A stretch of DNA of 64,000 nucleotides from Eunapius fragilis (GCA_963681505.1 OY811979.1:3402977-3466976); one strand, 5' to 3'. Shown: positions 11,396-23,507, numbered from the stretch's first letter. Numbers and translations are program-made. Notes: generated by a model from the letters alone, not told the origin.

Positions 11396-13660
11396 GTGAT
11401 ACAAGACACACGTGTGGATGTGGACGGAATGGAAGCAAAGTTTTCAGTTCGTGACAAGTTCAAATCATTTGATGAATTACAGGCCAAAGTACATCGCTAC
11501 GAGGAACTAGAGTTCGTAGAACTTTGGATACGAGATTCACGAACAGTTACAGCAGCCAAAAAGCCCGTGACGAGGTATCTTTGCAGTCAGATCAAGTACT
11601 ACGAAATTACATACGCTTGTATACATGGAAGCAAAAAGTTCAAACCTCGCGGCAATGGAAAGCGTGCGACTTCGTAGGTTTTATTAATGATCTTATTCAT
11701 CGTGTTGATGGTAAGTCCTATAGAACGTTTTGGCAAAATTGTCCCATGGAACTTTCTCTTCGTGCCTCCGAGGATGGAAATTCGTTAGAGGTGAAGAATT
11801 TCATTGCTCATCACAACCATGAGAGAAAAAAAGTTATTGGATAAGTAATATTTATAACTTGTTCTTTACTACCGTCAACATACAGGGCTTGTTTGACATG
11901 TTGCCACACCAACGACAATTGTCCAAGGAGGAAACAATGGAAGTTGAGAGGCTATTAAGTTTGAAGGCAAACAAAAAGATGGTTAAAGATAAGTTAGAGC
12001 AGATGTCAGGAAAAATTGTTACTCTGAAAGATATTTCAAACATATCAACAAAGCAAGATCATAAAAATACTAGGAATGACTTAACTGAAACAGTGCGTAA
12101 GCTAACTGAGAGATATGGTACGTTAATAATGTTTTGCTTAGATGGTATGTTAATGGCCTTTGTAAAATACATAAAATACTTACACATTTATTTATACATA
12201 TACAGTTGTACAATATAATATTGTCTTATTTGCTCTGTGAATTTTATACTATAGTAGCATGTTTTTACTTGCAGGTGCATGTGTAGATGTCATAGTTGAC
12301 AATGACAATGTTTTGCAAGGAATTAATTTCCAAGATCATGAAATGAGGCTATGTTTTTCTTCCTATCCTGAGCTAGTTTGTGTTGATGCGACATACAAAC
12401 TTATTGAGCTTCGTTTTCCTCTTTATATAATGTTGGTTGAAGATGGCAATGGACAGAGTGAAATTGTAGCAGCATTTATGGTGTTACAAGAAACAGACAG
12501 TACATTTTCCAAAATGGTTGATCTGTTCAAAAAGCACAATTCCTCATGGGAACATGTTCGCGTAATCATGACTGACAAAGATGTAACTGAAAGATCAGTA
12601 TTCTCTGCACAGATTCCATCAGCTAGACCTGTGATTTGTCTATTTCATACATTGCACTCATTTCGCTGTGAAGTGACCCTAGAAAAAATGGGGATAACCA
12701 GTGGACAATGAAATCTCTGTCTAGAGATAATGCAGCAGATGGCATATGCACATGATGAGGATGAATACATGGACCTATACCATAACTTTCAAGTGAATGC
12801 TCCTATTGCTGTGCTGAATTATTTCAATGAGCAGTGGCATTCAATTAGAGATCAGTGGTCAATGGGTTTAAAATACACCACTGGAAATTTTTTTAACACT
12901 ACAAACAATAGACTAGAAAGTATTAATGCCAAACTTAAGTCTGTAATCTCACGATATTCCTCACTTGAAGAATTTGTGGACAAGTTCTTTTTGATTTTGA
13001 GAGTCTTGAGATGTGAAAGAGATCACAAAGCTGCACTCTGTTCACAAAAGGTTCCTACAACATTTCACTCAGCTGCTGATGTATATTCAACCAAGTATAT
13101 GCGATACCTAACTCAATATGCTTACAAGTTTGTTGAAAAAAAAAAACAGCTTCACCTCAGGAAGCAAGTTGTAATAGTAATGCATAGCTGTAACTCCGAA
13201 GTGTATGAAGTCAGAATGGGGGTCACGCCCACCCATATTTTCAAAAATGTTACAATCAATCAATGTTGCTGCCGCTTATGGGTATCTATGAAATTGCCAT
13301 GTTGCCACATTTTCTTTGTGAGAGAGACCCTAGGACTAGATTTTTTTGATGAATGTATTTGTGATCAACGTTGGAGTATGCAGTAATATGAGTCCAATCA
13401 GCGTGTGGTTTTGACGAAGGGTGCATCACATTCAAATTCTGCACAAGTTAGTGTTGTTCCACTTCCAGAAAAACGCAAAAAAGTTTTGTCTCAGGTACAT
13501 TACATTATATTTCATGCATGCACTTGATTTAAATCTTCTGTCCATATTGCAGTTTGAAAAATTTCACAAAGTCTCCACTATTACAACAAAGTTAGCTTCG
13601 CTGGCCTCCGAAAGCTCATATTCAGACTTTTTGGTTGATGTGAGTTGTTGAAACGGCTGA
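11396..13660 (+). pseudogene. MULE-type (ZSWIM-like) transposase, decayed, several exons
   Basis: A DNA-cutting transposase of the Mutator-like superfamily. Exon 1 (from about 11426) ends at 11673; a 50-bp intron (11674-11723) restores frame into FWQNCPMELSLRASEDG and a C..H..H-type HNHE end. The next exon (about 11884-12116) reads FDMLPHQRQL and is followed by the catalytic exon from about 12275. Candidate catalytic residues are Asp in CVDATYKL, Asp in IMTDKDVTE, and Glu in NNRLESINAKLK; a SWIM zinc finger CCCRLWVSMKLPCCH follows. The frame is interrupted by in-frame TGA at 12709-12711 and TAA at 13384-13386, and a frameshift follows SYSDFLVD near 13640. Further exons run towards the Ulp1 region. 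The copy cannot make a full transposase. Confidence 0.85.
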
Positions 13661-14353
13661 TTAACGCATGGGAACAGCAGTTGAGTGTCACACTTGTTTA
13701 TGGTATGATGTATGCATGCATTGTATGATTGAGAATTGAGCAACATGATAATATAGGAGATGAAGATCAATTGCCAGGAAAAGGTGTGTTTATGTGCCTT
13801 GTGTAAATTCTTTTATGTCATTGTGTGCTTTTGATAAAGTGGAATTAGGTCTTTTAAAGCTCTGTACAATGTTTGATACATGCAGATCAAATTACCATTA
13901 ATGTACGAGTTCACAATGTAACAGACAACCATGAGACTAGTCAAGGTATGTATAAGGTTATTTTTAGCATTGTTTGAGGGTGTGCTATTGCTGATGAAAT
14001 CAGTGACACTGAAGATGAAATTGTGCAGTGGCAAACTGCAAGTAAGATTATATGTGTGTGTACTATGAAGGCATTATAATACAATTCAATTTATAAAAGG
14101 CGAAATTGTTAACGAGATTCCAGCTGAAGAAAAGGATGATACACCTGGTACGCATGCTAATATCATTTTATGTCACATGTATGTTTTATGCATTCTGTCA
14201 TGTGTGTTCCAGATGCTCAAGTAAAAATTGACATTGAAGAAGAACATCAAACTTGGCAAACTGAAAAAAAGAGTGTTGAAGAAAATGAAATTTGCTTGCA
14301 GAGTAAGTTAAATTGGGGAAACCAATGCAATGTATGGTGTGAAATTAATTGTG
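13661..14353 (+). other. introns and small putative exons of the MULE locus
   Basis: AT-rich sequence between recognisable exons. Short acidic segments such as NEIPAEEKDDTPG near 14110 and KIDIEEEHQTWQTEKKS near 14225 could be small exons between GT and AG sites, but they are not certain. Confidence 0.3.
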
Positions 14354-14838
14354 TACCCGGGTGAAAAAATACACGTTGTAACGCGTTATAACGCGTGAAA
14401 ATGGGACATAAATAACGCCAAAACACGCGATTTTCAAGATGATTATCTCCTTGATTGTGCAATACAATAGAGTAGAATTTTGCCTATGCACAAAGCGGTC
14501 CAGTGTGTATAAAGTTCCAAAGACTGGTTGGTTTGGCATGCATCGCTCCGATGATATTCACATTCAATGTACTAGCTTAATTTCGCGGGCTTTTGTATAC
14601 TTTCCCGCGAAATCAAGTTCGTACTTGAATGTGAATATCTTCGGAACGATGCATGCCAAACCAACCAGTCTTTGGAACTTTATACACACTGGACCGCTTT
14701 GTGTATAGGCAAAATTCTACTCTATTGTATTGCACAATCAAGGAGATAATCATCTTGAAAATCGCGTGTTTTGGCGTTATTTATGTCCCATTTTCACGCG
14801 TTATAACGCGTTACAACGTGTATTTTTTCACCCGGGTA
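14354..14838. mobile_element. 485-bp near-perfect palindromic MITE
   Basis: Left arm 14354-14589 and right arm 14604-14838 are reverse complements with few mismatches around a 14-nt centre. The termini read TACCCGGGTGAAAAAATACA and its inverse; TA may be the target duplication. It sits in the MULE-like locus directly before the RGRPKG exon, so the insertion is inside a presumed intron at the acceptor side. Confidence 0.9.
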
Positions 14839-15010
14839 GGCATAAAGATTCCACCAATTCTTCAAAAGAGAGGTCGACCTAAGGGGCATGAAGTCACGGT
14901 GGTTGGCTTGCCATCTAAGAATTCAAAGAGCACCAAGCCAAAACCATTTGCAAAGCTTCATACGTCTATAAAGGAAAACAGTAGGTTTAGTTTACCTGTT
15001 GTGGTTGTGT
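14839..15010 (+). pseudogene. MULE locus exon with RGRPKG motif
   Basis: Continuous frame IKIPPILQKRGRPKGHEVTV then GLPSKNSK, the basic, AT-hook-like linker commonly found after the SWIM domain in ZSWIM-type MULE proteins. Its acceptor abuts the palindromic MITE at 14838, which may have moved or destroyed the splice signal. Confidence 0.55.
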
Positions 15011-15051
15011 GACCAACACTAGTATGACTAATTGAATGTATCTGTCTAGTT

Positions 15052-15445
15052 ATGCTACAGTGGTTTGTAGAAAAGAAAATTGCATTAGCAGTCCTTGATG
15101 TGAAACAAATGATTGAACAAAATGAAGTTCAGATAAGCCCTGAGAAAATAACTGATGCCGTTTTGGACAAAAATATTGATATACACCTCATTTGGAAGTA
15201 CTTTAGCAAGGATGCTTGGCAAACAGTGACTGGAGCTGTAAAACTAAAAATAGAAAATTGCTTTTTCACCTGCAAATGTTGCAATCATGATGCTGATGAG
15301 TCTCCATCAGTACTTTGTGAGCTCTGTCTATGCTGGTATCATCTTTGCTGTGTGGCACTAAAATCCAAACCCAAAGTTCGGTACTGGTATTGCAGGTCAT
15401 GCATAGGAGTTTATAATGAAGTGGTGAAAATGAGAACCAAGAGTA
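15052..15445 (+). pseudogene. MULE locus exon with PHD-like finger
   Basis: Frame reads LQWFVEKKIALAVLDVKQMI, then a zinc-finger pattern CKCCNHDADESPSVLCELCL, CWYHLCCVALK and YWYCRSCIG. This is a C4HC3-like PHD arrangement. It is followed by a donor-like AAGAGTAAG near 15440. Its position between the transposase and the Ulp1 exon suggests it is the middle of one composite transposon protein; chromatin reading during target choice is only a guess. Confidence 0.65.
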
Positions 15446-15586
15446 AGTGCCAAGTCAATTATGATTTTAACATGTTTACATACTCGAATTTAGGACTCCA
15501 TGGTCCAAAAGGATTAATTGAGGTAAATATATGAGGTGCTTTTTTACTATATGAATTGTAGTGTTAAGTTTTGATAACTGTTGCAG

Positions 15587-16260
15587 GCAGTGACCATACC
15601 CAGATGTGTATCAACTTTGGGATTAAGACCAAGTGATATAGAACACCTGCAAAACGGGAAGATGCTAGAAGATACACATATGTTTGCAGCTCAAAATGTG
15701 ATACAGCAACAGTTTCCTCAACTGCAGGGATGTCAGTCAACACTTCTCTGCCAAAATAAACAATTTGTTCCTGTGAATGGGAATGGAAATGGTAAGTTTG
15801 AAATACTTGCACGCACCTATGATACGGGTGCCTATATTTTTGTCCCTAAAGCTATTCAGATTCTTTACAATGGACACTACCACTGGGTTACAGTAGTGTA
15901 CGCAGAAGGAAAGCTGTATTTATGTGACAGCCTGGCCAGTGACAAACTAACACAAACCTTGGAAGAATCAATAAGAGTCTTATTTCAGAACACTTCAGAG
16001 GATAATGTGGTAACAATACATTGCTTGCCAGTGCAACAGCAGAAGTAAGGATCTATGATTTGTGGAATCTATGCCATTGCTTATGCCTTTCATGCTGCTA
16101 ATGGTGATGATTTATGTCTGCTGAGCTTTGAAGAAGAACAGATGCGAACTCACCTTTTGCAATGTTATGAGGTCCAATGTCTCAAGCCATTTCCAATAAC
16201 AAGTGACAAAGTTGTTAGGTGCAGAGGAAAGAAAATGTTGGTGAATTTAAATGCAAACTA
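15587..16260 (+). pseudogene. Ulp1/SENP-like C48 cysteine peptidase of the MULE locus
   Basis: After a TTGCAG acceptor the frame reads VTIPRCVSTLGLRPSDIEHL and continues into a C48 fold: His in GHYHWVTVVYAEG, Asp in LYLCDSLAS, and Cys in MICGIYAIAYAFHA, the order of the catalytic triad of SUMO/Ubl-processing proteases. An in-frame TAA at 16046-16048 falls exactly where the family normally has the Gln preceding G-x2-x-C-G that helps form the oxyanion hole; a single C-to-T change would explain it. Together with the upstream stops this makes the copy inactive. Ulp1 fused to MULE transposases is known in other lineages. Confidence 0.8.
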
Positions 16261-16475
16261 AACTCTCATTGTGTGTCTTTCAATAATTCAATATTTATAT
16301 GCGGTCATATGGTTTCAGATGTGTATTTGAAATGTGGACTTTTTTTCAGTGAAATATCTCACACCTGATCATCAAAAGGCATGTGACTCCACAATGCAGG
16401 ATGTAGCTAACAGCCTTTTCCTGGAGAGACAGGGGACTTAGAACCTACGGTGCACGATGAGTACATATATGCATA

Positions 16476-16775
16476 GTGCAATGGTGCCGTCTTCGTAACT
16501 ATATGTGTGTTATTACTACAGACCCGGTTATTACTACAGACTACCTTGCCTCAGCAATTCAGTTGTTTAATTCATCTGTGCCACCATCAGAGGCAATCAA
16601 CTCAGAGGCACTTCTATTGACTCCTGTCACCCAAAAGAGCCTTTCCTCCAGGCTGGATGATCATCTCTTAAAGGTTCTTTTTAACATGGCACTAATAGTT
16701 GAGCATCGTCACTTGGCCTTACCCGCTCCAATAATCTTTGCCCTGATTGCCAACAAGGAATTAGATAGTTTGTGC
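16476..16775 (+). pseudogene. unidentified coding-like fragment
   Basis: Open frame containing AIQLFNSSVPPSEAINSEAL and LDDHLLKVLFNMALIVEHRH. Composition looks protein-like and it lies after the Ulp1 exon. It is cut at 16776 by the CAGTGGCGTA terminus of a MITE. I do not recognise it. Confidence 0.25.
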
Positions 16776-17010
16776 AGTGGCGTAGTGTGGTTGTTGAGCG
16801 CCCGGGGACATTATGCAATGGTGATAGTGGCGCGCCGCCCCCCCCCCCCCCCCCCCCCTTTACAAATAAAGGGGCGTAAAGGGGCGGATGTAGGATTTTG
16901 CAGCGAGGGTTGGTAGGCAGCCGCAAAGGATATGCCGGGCCTCGATCATCCCAGCAAGGGGGCATGCAAAGCTCACCCAAAGGGGTCTGGGGCTCCGCCC
17001 CAGCCGCTAT
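16776..17010. mobile_element. MITE fragment with CAGTGGCGTA end
   Basis: Starts with CAGTGGCGTAGTGTGG, the same terminus as the MITE at about 52970. It includes a poly-C tract (about 16836-16858) and GGGGTCTGGGGCTCCGCCCC, a block repeated inside the hAT element at about 17293. The right end was not defined. Confidence 0.45.
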
Positions 17011-17577
17011 GCAACAGTCGCACTTTTTAAGATCATCTATAATGTGTGTACTAATCTTGAGCAATGCATGGGATGCTGGCTGCAATACTCTTTAGTACTT
17101 ATCATTGTCACTGCCTTACTTCACATGCGCGCACACATATGCACACGCGCGCACACACACGCACACATATACACACACACAAACACGCAACAGGGGCGGA
17201 TCCAGGAATTCAGGAAAGGGGGGGTTGTGAAGGGGGAGGGTCAGCCCCACCCCCAGCTAGGGGGTCTGGGGGAGCGCTGTAAGCTCCCCGAGCGGGGTCT
17301 GGGGCTCCGCCCCAGGAATTTTTTTTGCTATATCACGCTCAGAACGCTATACAAAACTGTTTGGAAAAACACAAATTTGTTACAATTACGGGATCTATAA
17401 CAATCTATGGATCTATGTACTACAATCGTCAAAAACCCTGTGGTGGGCAACGCTTCAGTAATAACATGTAAATAATGAATTAGGCAAACCTCAGCTTCAA
17501 TAATAAGTCGTTGCCGTTTGTTTTCCCGCACAGCTGCAATATTTTATTGACAACTTTAATGCATTATTACAGTATAA

Positions 17578-19941
17578 TTATACACAATCATCAAACAAGG
17601 ATGCTTGAAACAGTTTTCTTGGATTCGCCTGCACATATGCCTTGCAAATTTCATCCACAGGTACTCTTTTTTTATAATGCATTGAAATCATAGCCAGATC
17701 AGAAAAACGTTCTTCTGTCATAACTGATCTCGAATATGTTTTTTCCTTCTCATTAAGGAGAAAGAGGCAATGTGCAGCCAGTAACAAGCAGGAAATGGAT
17801 GTTTGGGAATGAATCTTTGTCACATGCAGCCAAAGCTTCAAGAAGCGTTTTAGGAATTTCACTTTTATTTCTACCTACCTTTACATTCATCCATAGTCCC
17901 TTCCACCTCCTTACTTCACTTCCTAGGGATTTAGGATATTGAAGGTCTTTCTCCCATTTAAGCATATCTTTGATGTAATCATCTGGATTAACATCAAAGT
18001 CTAGAAACATAGATGGCACAAGAGAAAGAATACCACAGGCATGGCGATCTTCTTTGTTAAATCTTTGATCCATCTGAGCCGAGAGGTTGTCAAGAAATGG
18101 GATAGCAATGGTTCTCTTGTAATGCTCATCTGCACTGTCACTAGGAATATTACTCCTCAGTATTTTTCATGATGGCAGTCTTCCTAGGAACAGCCTCAAC
18201 TGTTCCAACACTGTCGGCCAAGTTTTTTATGTCAGCATACCAGAAATGAAAGTTTTCATTAATGCTTGTTCCTGTGTACCGTATGCCTTCAACCACCTCA
18301 TCTATCATCTTGTAAGCTTCAAGTACATCTTGATCTTTTTGCTGCAGTTTAATAGCCAGTGATTTTACCATGTCAAGAATGTTCTTAGTGATGATAAAAA
18401 CTGCAATTGTTTGAAATGATGAGAGTGCACTTTTCATTCCTTGAGCCTTCACTATTGTGTCTCGATCCCAATCCCAACTACCAGAGGATGATACTAGTCC
18501 TGGGTACTCATGAGGAGATACAATAGCATCCAGAAACGTCACAAGAAAAACATACATTTCAAAAAACACTTCAAAACATGTATGCCTTTCAACCCATCTT
18601 GTCTTGCATAGCCCTGGAAGCTTACTATGAGATGAATCAGGTAAGTGATACGACATAGTCAACTGGAACATTTGCTGACGTTTTGGACTGTTGTGCATAA
18701 AAAGGTATGCCTCATTAATTATTCCAACAAGATTTCTTACTTCTTGAAGGTTGCATGTTGATGCAATAGATAGATTCAGGCAGTGTGCATAACAATGAGT
18801 GTAGACTGCTAATGGAGAGATTTCTTTAATTTTAGCCTGTACACCCGCTTTGTCAGAGGACATAACAGCTGCTCCATCGTAAGCCTGACCTCTTATTAGT
18901 GATGGGTCCAAGGATACAGGCGCTTCACTAATGCACTCCAGGATCTTGTTTGATATTGTGGCAGCATTTGTCCTATCCAGATGAATGAAACCAATGAAGC
19001 ACTCCTTGATGTGAGGATCTTTCAAACTCGATAGATCTACAAATCTTAAGCACACTGACAATATCTCTTGATTTGAGTAAGAATCAGTGCACTCATCAGC
19101 AATTATTGTGAAGGGCAAGCATTGCTCTTTAAGTTGATGTGTCAGATTGCTTCTAATTTTACTGGCATAGATATGGATGATCTCATTCTGAACACCTTTG
19201 CAGGTGTACTTAGCATTTTTACTAGCGTTTAGTAGGTGTTTCTGTAAAATACTGCTATCCTTTGCCATGAGCTGAAGAGTGGCAATGAAGTTTCCTTTGT
19301 TGTCATCAACAACTCCAAAATCTACTCTATCATCCCGACAAACCTTGTTTTGCCAAAAACTCAACAGCCATTACAATATGACAAAGAATCTCCTTATTTT
19401 CATTGACCTGCTTATCTTGTTGCTTTAGAAGATGGGTATCAACGCGTGCTTCAGGGTTCCGATAGTTTTGGCGAAAAAGATCTGCCCGTTCCTCAGCCTG
19501 CACATGAACTGCATTTTTTGCATGAGAAGAAAGGATGCCCTCTTTACCAAGTGCTTTGTTGTAAGGATATTGGTAAGGGGATAAAACAAATACGCCTGGT
19601 AATGATCCACGAGATCCTCCTCTTTTTGGTCCTTCTGTAAAAAGTATACAGCAGCGACAGATTCCTCCTCTCAGCAGACCACTGTAAGACAACCAAGGAA
19701 ATTCATTTAACCATATAAGCTGAAATTTAACTTTCCATGATTTTCCACTTTTTGTGACAGAATGAGAATGCAGATCATCTGAAGTCATTGGTTTTGAGTG
19801 GCATGTAAGATACTGCATTCTCTGAGCATCACTTAAGTTAATCGACAAGCACCTAAGTGCATCCCATAAGCCATGTGCTGCTTGTAAAAGGGATCCCAGG
19901 TCAACACTCTCACCTTGTGTATAAATTCCATCTGCATTCAC
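17578..19941 (-). pseudogene. hAT transposase, frameshifted (TTF zinc finger, DUF4371-like core)
   Basis: Three overlapping frames make one transposase in order. 19941-19330 has a TTF-type zinc finger region (WKVKFQLIWLNEFPWLSYSG, GICRCCILF). 19364-18150 is the RNase-H-like core: Asp in FTIIADECTDSYSN, Asp in RGQAYDGAAVM, HCYAHCLNLSIA, and CKTRWVERHTCFEVF. 18073-17578 is the C-terminal dimerisation part, ending TMTEERF-like (VMTEERFSDLAMISMHYKK). Frameshifts fall near 19340, near 18150 and near 17800; the last removes the conserved CSAER-type segment holding the third acidic residue. The protein resembles ZMYM/THAP0-like hAT transposases. The copy is inactive. Confidence 0.85.
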
Positions 19942-19989
19942 TGTACTGCAAGACTCAAAAGCACTTAAAATAACACTACTCTGACTTCT

Positions 19990-20690
19990 ACTATTTACAC
20001 TGCCACTGCTGAACCCCCCACTGAAACCACTGCTATTGCCACTGTTACTATTGCCACTACTACTGAAAACACGGCTGCTACTGAAAACTCTGCTACTATT
20101 GCCACTACTACTGAAAACACGGCTGCTACTGAAAACTCTGCTACTATTGCCACTGTCACTGATGAAACACTGCTACTATTGCCACTGTCACTGATGCCAC
20201 TGCTGAAAACACCGCTACTGTTGCCACTGTCACTGATGCCACTGCTGAAAACACTGCTACTATTGGCTGATGCCACTGCTGAAAACACTGCTACTATTGC
20301 CACTGTCACTGATGCCACTGCTGAAAACACTGCTACTATTGCCACTGTCACTGATGCCACTGCTGAAAACACTGCTACTATTGCCACTGTCACTGATGCC
20401 ACTGCTGAAAACACCGCTACTGTACGTTGCCACTGTCACTGATGCCACTGCTGAAAACACTGCTACTATTGCCACTGTCACTGATGCCACTGCTGAAAAC
20501 ACTGCTACTATTGCCACTGTCACTGATGCCACTGCTGAAAACACCGCTACTGTACGTTGCCACTGTCACTGATGCCACTGCTGAAAACACTGCTACTATT
20601 GCCACTGTCACTGATGCCACTGCTGAAAACACCACTACTGTTGCCACTGTCACTGATGCCACTCATGAAAACACTGCTACTATTGCTGGA
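19990..20690. repeat. 42-bp minisatellite inside the hAT element
   Basis: About fifteen copies of GCCACTGTCACTGATGCCAC followed by TGCTGAAAACACTGCTACTATT, some with a GTACGTT insertion. The unit is a multiple of three and stays open in several frames; on the transposase strand one frame gives a 14-residue Ser/Gly/Asn repeat (SGISDSGNSSSVFS). It lies just 5' of the zinc-finger frame and could be a repetitive N-terminal extension or 5' non-coding DNA. Confidence 0.9.
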
Positions 20691-21253
20691 ACAACATGCG
20701 CTACCATTGCTGCTCGATGGAGACAGGTGAGGTATCTTTTGCTTCTTTACAGGTTCGCATGAAAATCATCAGGATGTTTTAGCGATCTAAAATGACATGT
20801 ACGTAAAGAAAAGCTCAATGGACAATGTGGAAGCCAAAGCACCCACAGCTGACCCTGGGACAGTTAACCTGTTGCCACAAATGCATATACTGTAAGCATA
20901 ATTGTATCAGTGGTCAAGTGGTCCATAAGATGACTAAATACATATGTGTATCTAAATACACTTCAGTTCATGAATACATAAAGTATCAACTAGGCAAACC
21001 TCTTCAAAAAAGTCGTGATGCTGCCTTGCCGCTTGTTCCTCGCACAGCTATCCTTGCGTGTTTCAGCCATTTTTAGTTAGCCGAATTTTTAATAGTTACA
21101 TGTACATAATAGTGTTACAAATTTAAAGACCAATAAACGGCCCAGAGTTTGATGAAAACTGTGCGAGTGAACTTTGCATTTGTTAATATTATTCATAGCA
21201 GGTTGTCCCCCAACCCCCCCCCCCCCCCCCCCCCCCCCTGGATCCGCCCCTGC

Positions 21254-21360
<107 letters not shown>

Positions 21361-21479
21361 GCAATCGGAGCATGGGTTCCCACTCATAGCTGCATTCCAT
21401 TGAATGTTAAAAGGAATGAGCTGGCTCACTGGCATGTGGAGACATTGCTTAATCGGCATGCAGATCTCTTCAAAGAAGA

Positions 21480-23204
21480 GCTGCATGGGTCGAGTAAAAG
21501 GGGTTGAAGTAAAAATCCACGTTGAACAGTCGGCAATACTACGATTTTTCAGACCTCGACCAGTTCCATTTGCTTTAAAAGGAAGGATCGAAGAAGAATT
21601 GGAAAGACTGCAGAAGGATGGTATTATTGAAGCGGTAAAATTTTCTGATTGGGCAGCGCCAATAGTACCAGTGTTAAAATCTGCGGTTGTGTGGTGATTA
21701 TAAAGTAACTGTGAATAGAGTGGCTAATACTGAATCATACCCCCTTCCCAGAATTGATGACTGATCTGTTGGCATCCCTCACAGGAGGAAACGTTTTCTC
21801 AAAACTGGACCTGTCACATGCCTACCTGCAATTGCCACTGGACGAAACGTCGAAAACATATGTAACTATTACCACTCATAAGGGCCTGTTCCGGTAAAAC
21901 CGTATGACATTTGGAGTTGCATCAGCTCCTGCTATCTTTCAACGAACCATGGAGGGAATATTGCAGGGTATTCCACACGTACATGTGTACATTGACGATA
22001 TTTTGATTGCAGACTCTACTGAAACAGAGCACTTGGAAACATTGGAAAAGGTGATGACAAAATTAGGAGAGAGTGGCATCAAATTGAAGAGGAAAAAGTG
22101 CAAATTCATGTTGCCTAGTGTGGAACACCTTGGCTACCACATTTCGGGAGATGGGATCCGTCCTACTAATGAAAAGCACAGGGCTATAGTGGATGCACCT
22201 GCACCCCAAGACATCTCACAACTAAAATCATTTTTGGGTTTGGTAAACTATTATGCAAAATTTTTATCCTGCATTGCAGACACGCTAGCACCACTTTACA
22301 AGCTGCTCACTAAACGTCAACCATGCATGGTGTTGGGGTAAAGATCAGGCTACAGCATTCCTGAATGCAAAGACCCAGCTCACCTCGGATGTTTTGCTGG
22401 TTCACTTCTATCCTTCAAAGGAGATTGCCCTTTCATGTGACACGTCTCAGTATGGAATCGAGGCAGTCAGGCCATGCGAGTGCTGAGGCAAGTTTTTGCA
22501 GTACATGGACTCCCAGAGGTGTTGGTATCCGACAATGGCACAGCTTTTACCAGTGCTGAGTTCCAGAACTTTGTTCAGCGTAATGTTTTTAGGCACATAA
22601 CAAGTGCACCTTACCACCCAGCCACTAATGGATTAGCCGAACGAGCCGTGTAGACGGTGAAAAATGCGTTACGGAAGACTGCAGGGAATATTGACACATG
22701 TTTATCTCATTTCCTTTTCCAGTACCGAATAACCCCTCATTCGACCACAGGGAAGTCTCCTGCTGAGTTGCTGTTGGGACAAAAACCACGATCTCATCTT
22801 GATTTTATTTTACCATTGGTGCAACAACACTGATGTGGCGCAAAATCAAGAATGACAGAAGGAGAATCATGACGTGCACACAAGACAGCGCTCATTGGTG
22901 GGTGATGAAGTGTATGCCCTTCATCACATAGGAACTCCTAATTGGATACCAGAAAAAGTCACAGCAGTACTGCATGGGTCCAGCGTCCCTCATCATCAGG
23001 TTGAATGATGGCAAGGAAAACCGCTACCATGTTGACCATGTCAAAGCGCGGATTCAAGGGGGAGAAAGGGAGCCGAAATATTTTCAGCAGACAGAGTTGG
23101 ACTCTTTGCCAGCTATTGTAACAGCGGAAGACAGACAAGCAAATGTACCACTGGCACCAGCTCTTCTAATCCCAGATATTGACCAGGGTCTTGAACCTGT
23201 ATAG
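21480..23204 (+). pseudogene. Ty3/gypsy-like retrotransposon pol fragment, internally deleted
   Basis: The reverse transcriptase is recognised by RFFRPRPVPFALKGRIEEEL, WAAPIVPVLKS, FSKLDLSHAYLQLPLDE and the YIDD catalytic box (VHVYIDDILIAD), followed by FLGLVNYYAKF. The frame is broken after 21697 and by a TAA near 21898. RNase H survives only as a short stretch (IALSCDTSQYGIEAV) and then joins directly to the second half of an integrase (LVSDNGTAFTSAEF, YHPATNGLAERAV), with a TAG right after it. The integrase C-terminus follows at 22974-23204. Gag, protease, most of RNase H and the integrase zinc finger are missing. It is a dead copy. Confidence 0.85.
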
Positions 23205-23507
23205 TAGAAGCTGCTCCTCTAATAGAGGGTCTGGATGCTGTCCACCCTCCTCTCCGGCGCTCTAACCGCCCTCACCGACCCCTAGAGCGTTATGGCTTAT
23301 ACTTGCATGTCTATATACTTTATAGACATTATGTTTGGTGTTTTTGTACTACATTTGACACAATATAAATAGTGGGGCCAGCTGTAAAGGCAGGTATTTT
23401 TGCATGAACTGCACATATAACGGGAATACCTTCATGATGACTGGTAATATACCACACCCACAGCCATCAGAGCTGGTTGCCCCACATCTGCCATTGCACA
23501 GGTATGA
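23205..23507 (+). other. possible 3' end or LTR remnant of the retroelement
   Basis: Contains a TATAAATA motif at about 23363 and non-coding sequence after the integrase C-terminus. A matching LTR upstream was not found, so LTR status is a guess. Confidence 0.25.

Larger units (their letters stand above)
17191..21252 (-). mobile_element. hAT element, about 4.06 kb, with both termini
   Basis: The left terminus CAGGGGCGGATCCAGG and the right terminus CCTGGATCCGCCCCTG are inverted repeats. The bases outside are CGCAA on both sides, a 5-bp direct repeat consistent with a target-site duplication as in hAT5-type elements. CA microsatellite flanks both ends (17130-17185 and 21258-21358), so insertion was into a CA tract. 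The transposase lies on the minus strand inside. A poly-C run (about 21206-21238) adjoins the right terminus. Confidence 0.8.

Noticed and set aside
23205-23507. 3' LTR of the Ty3/gypsy-like copy
   Set aside because: No matching upstream LTR or clear TG..CA boundary was found; kept only as a possible remnant.
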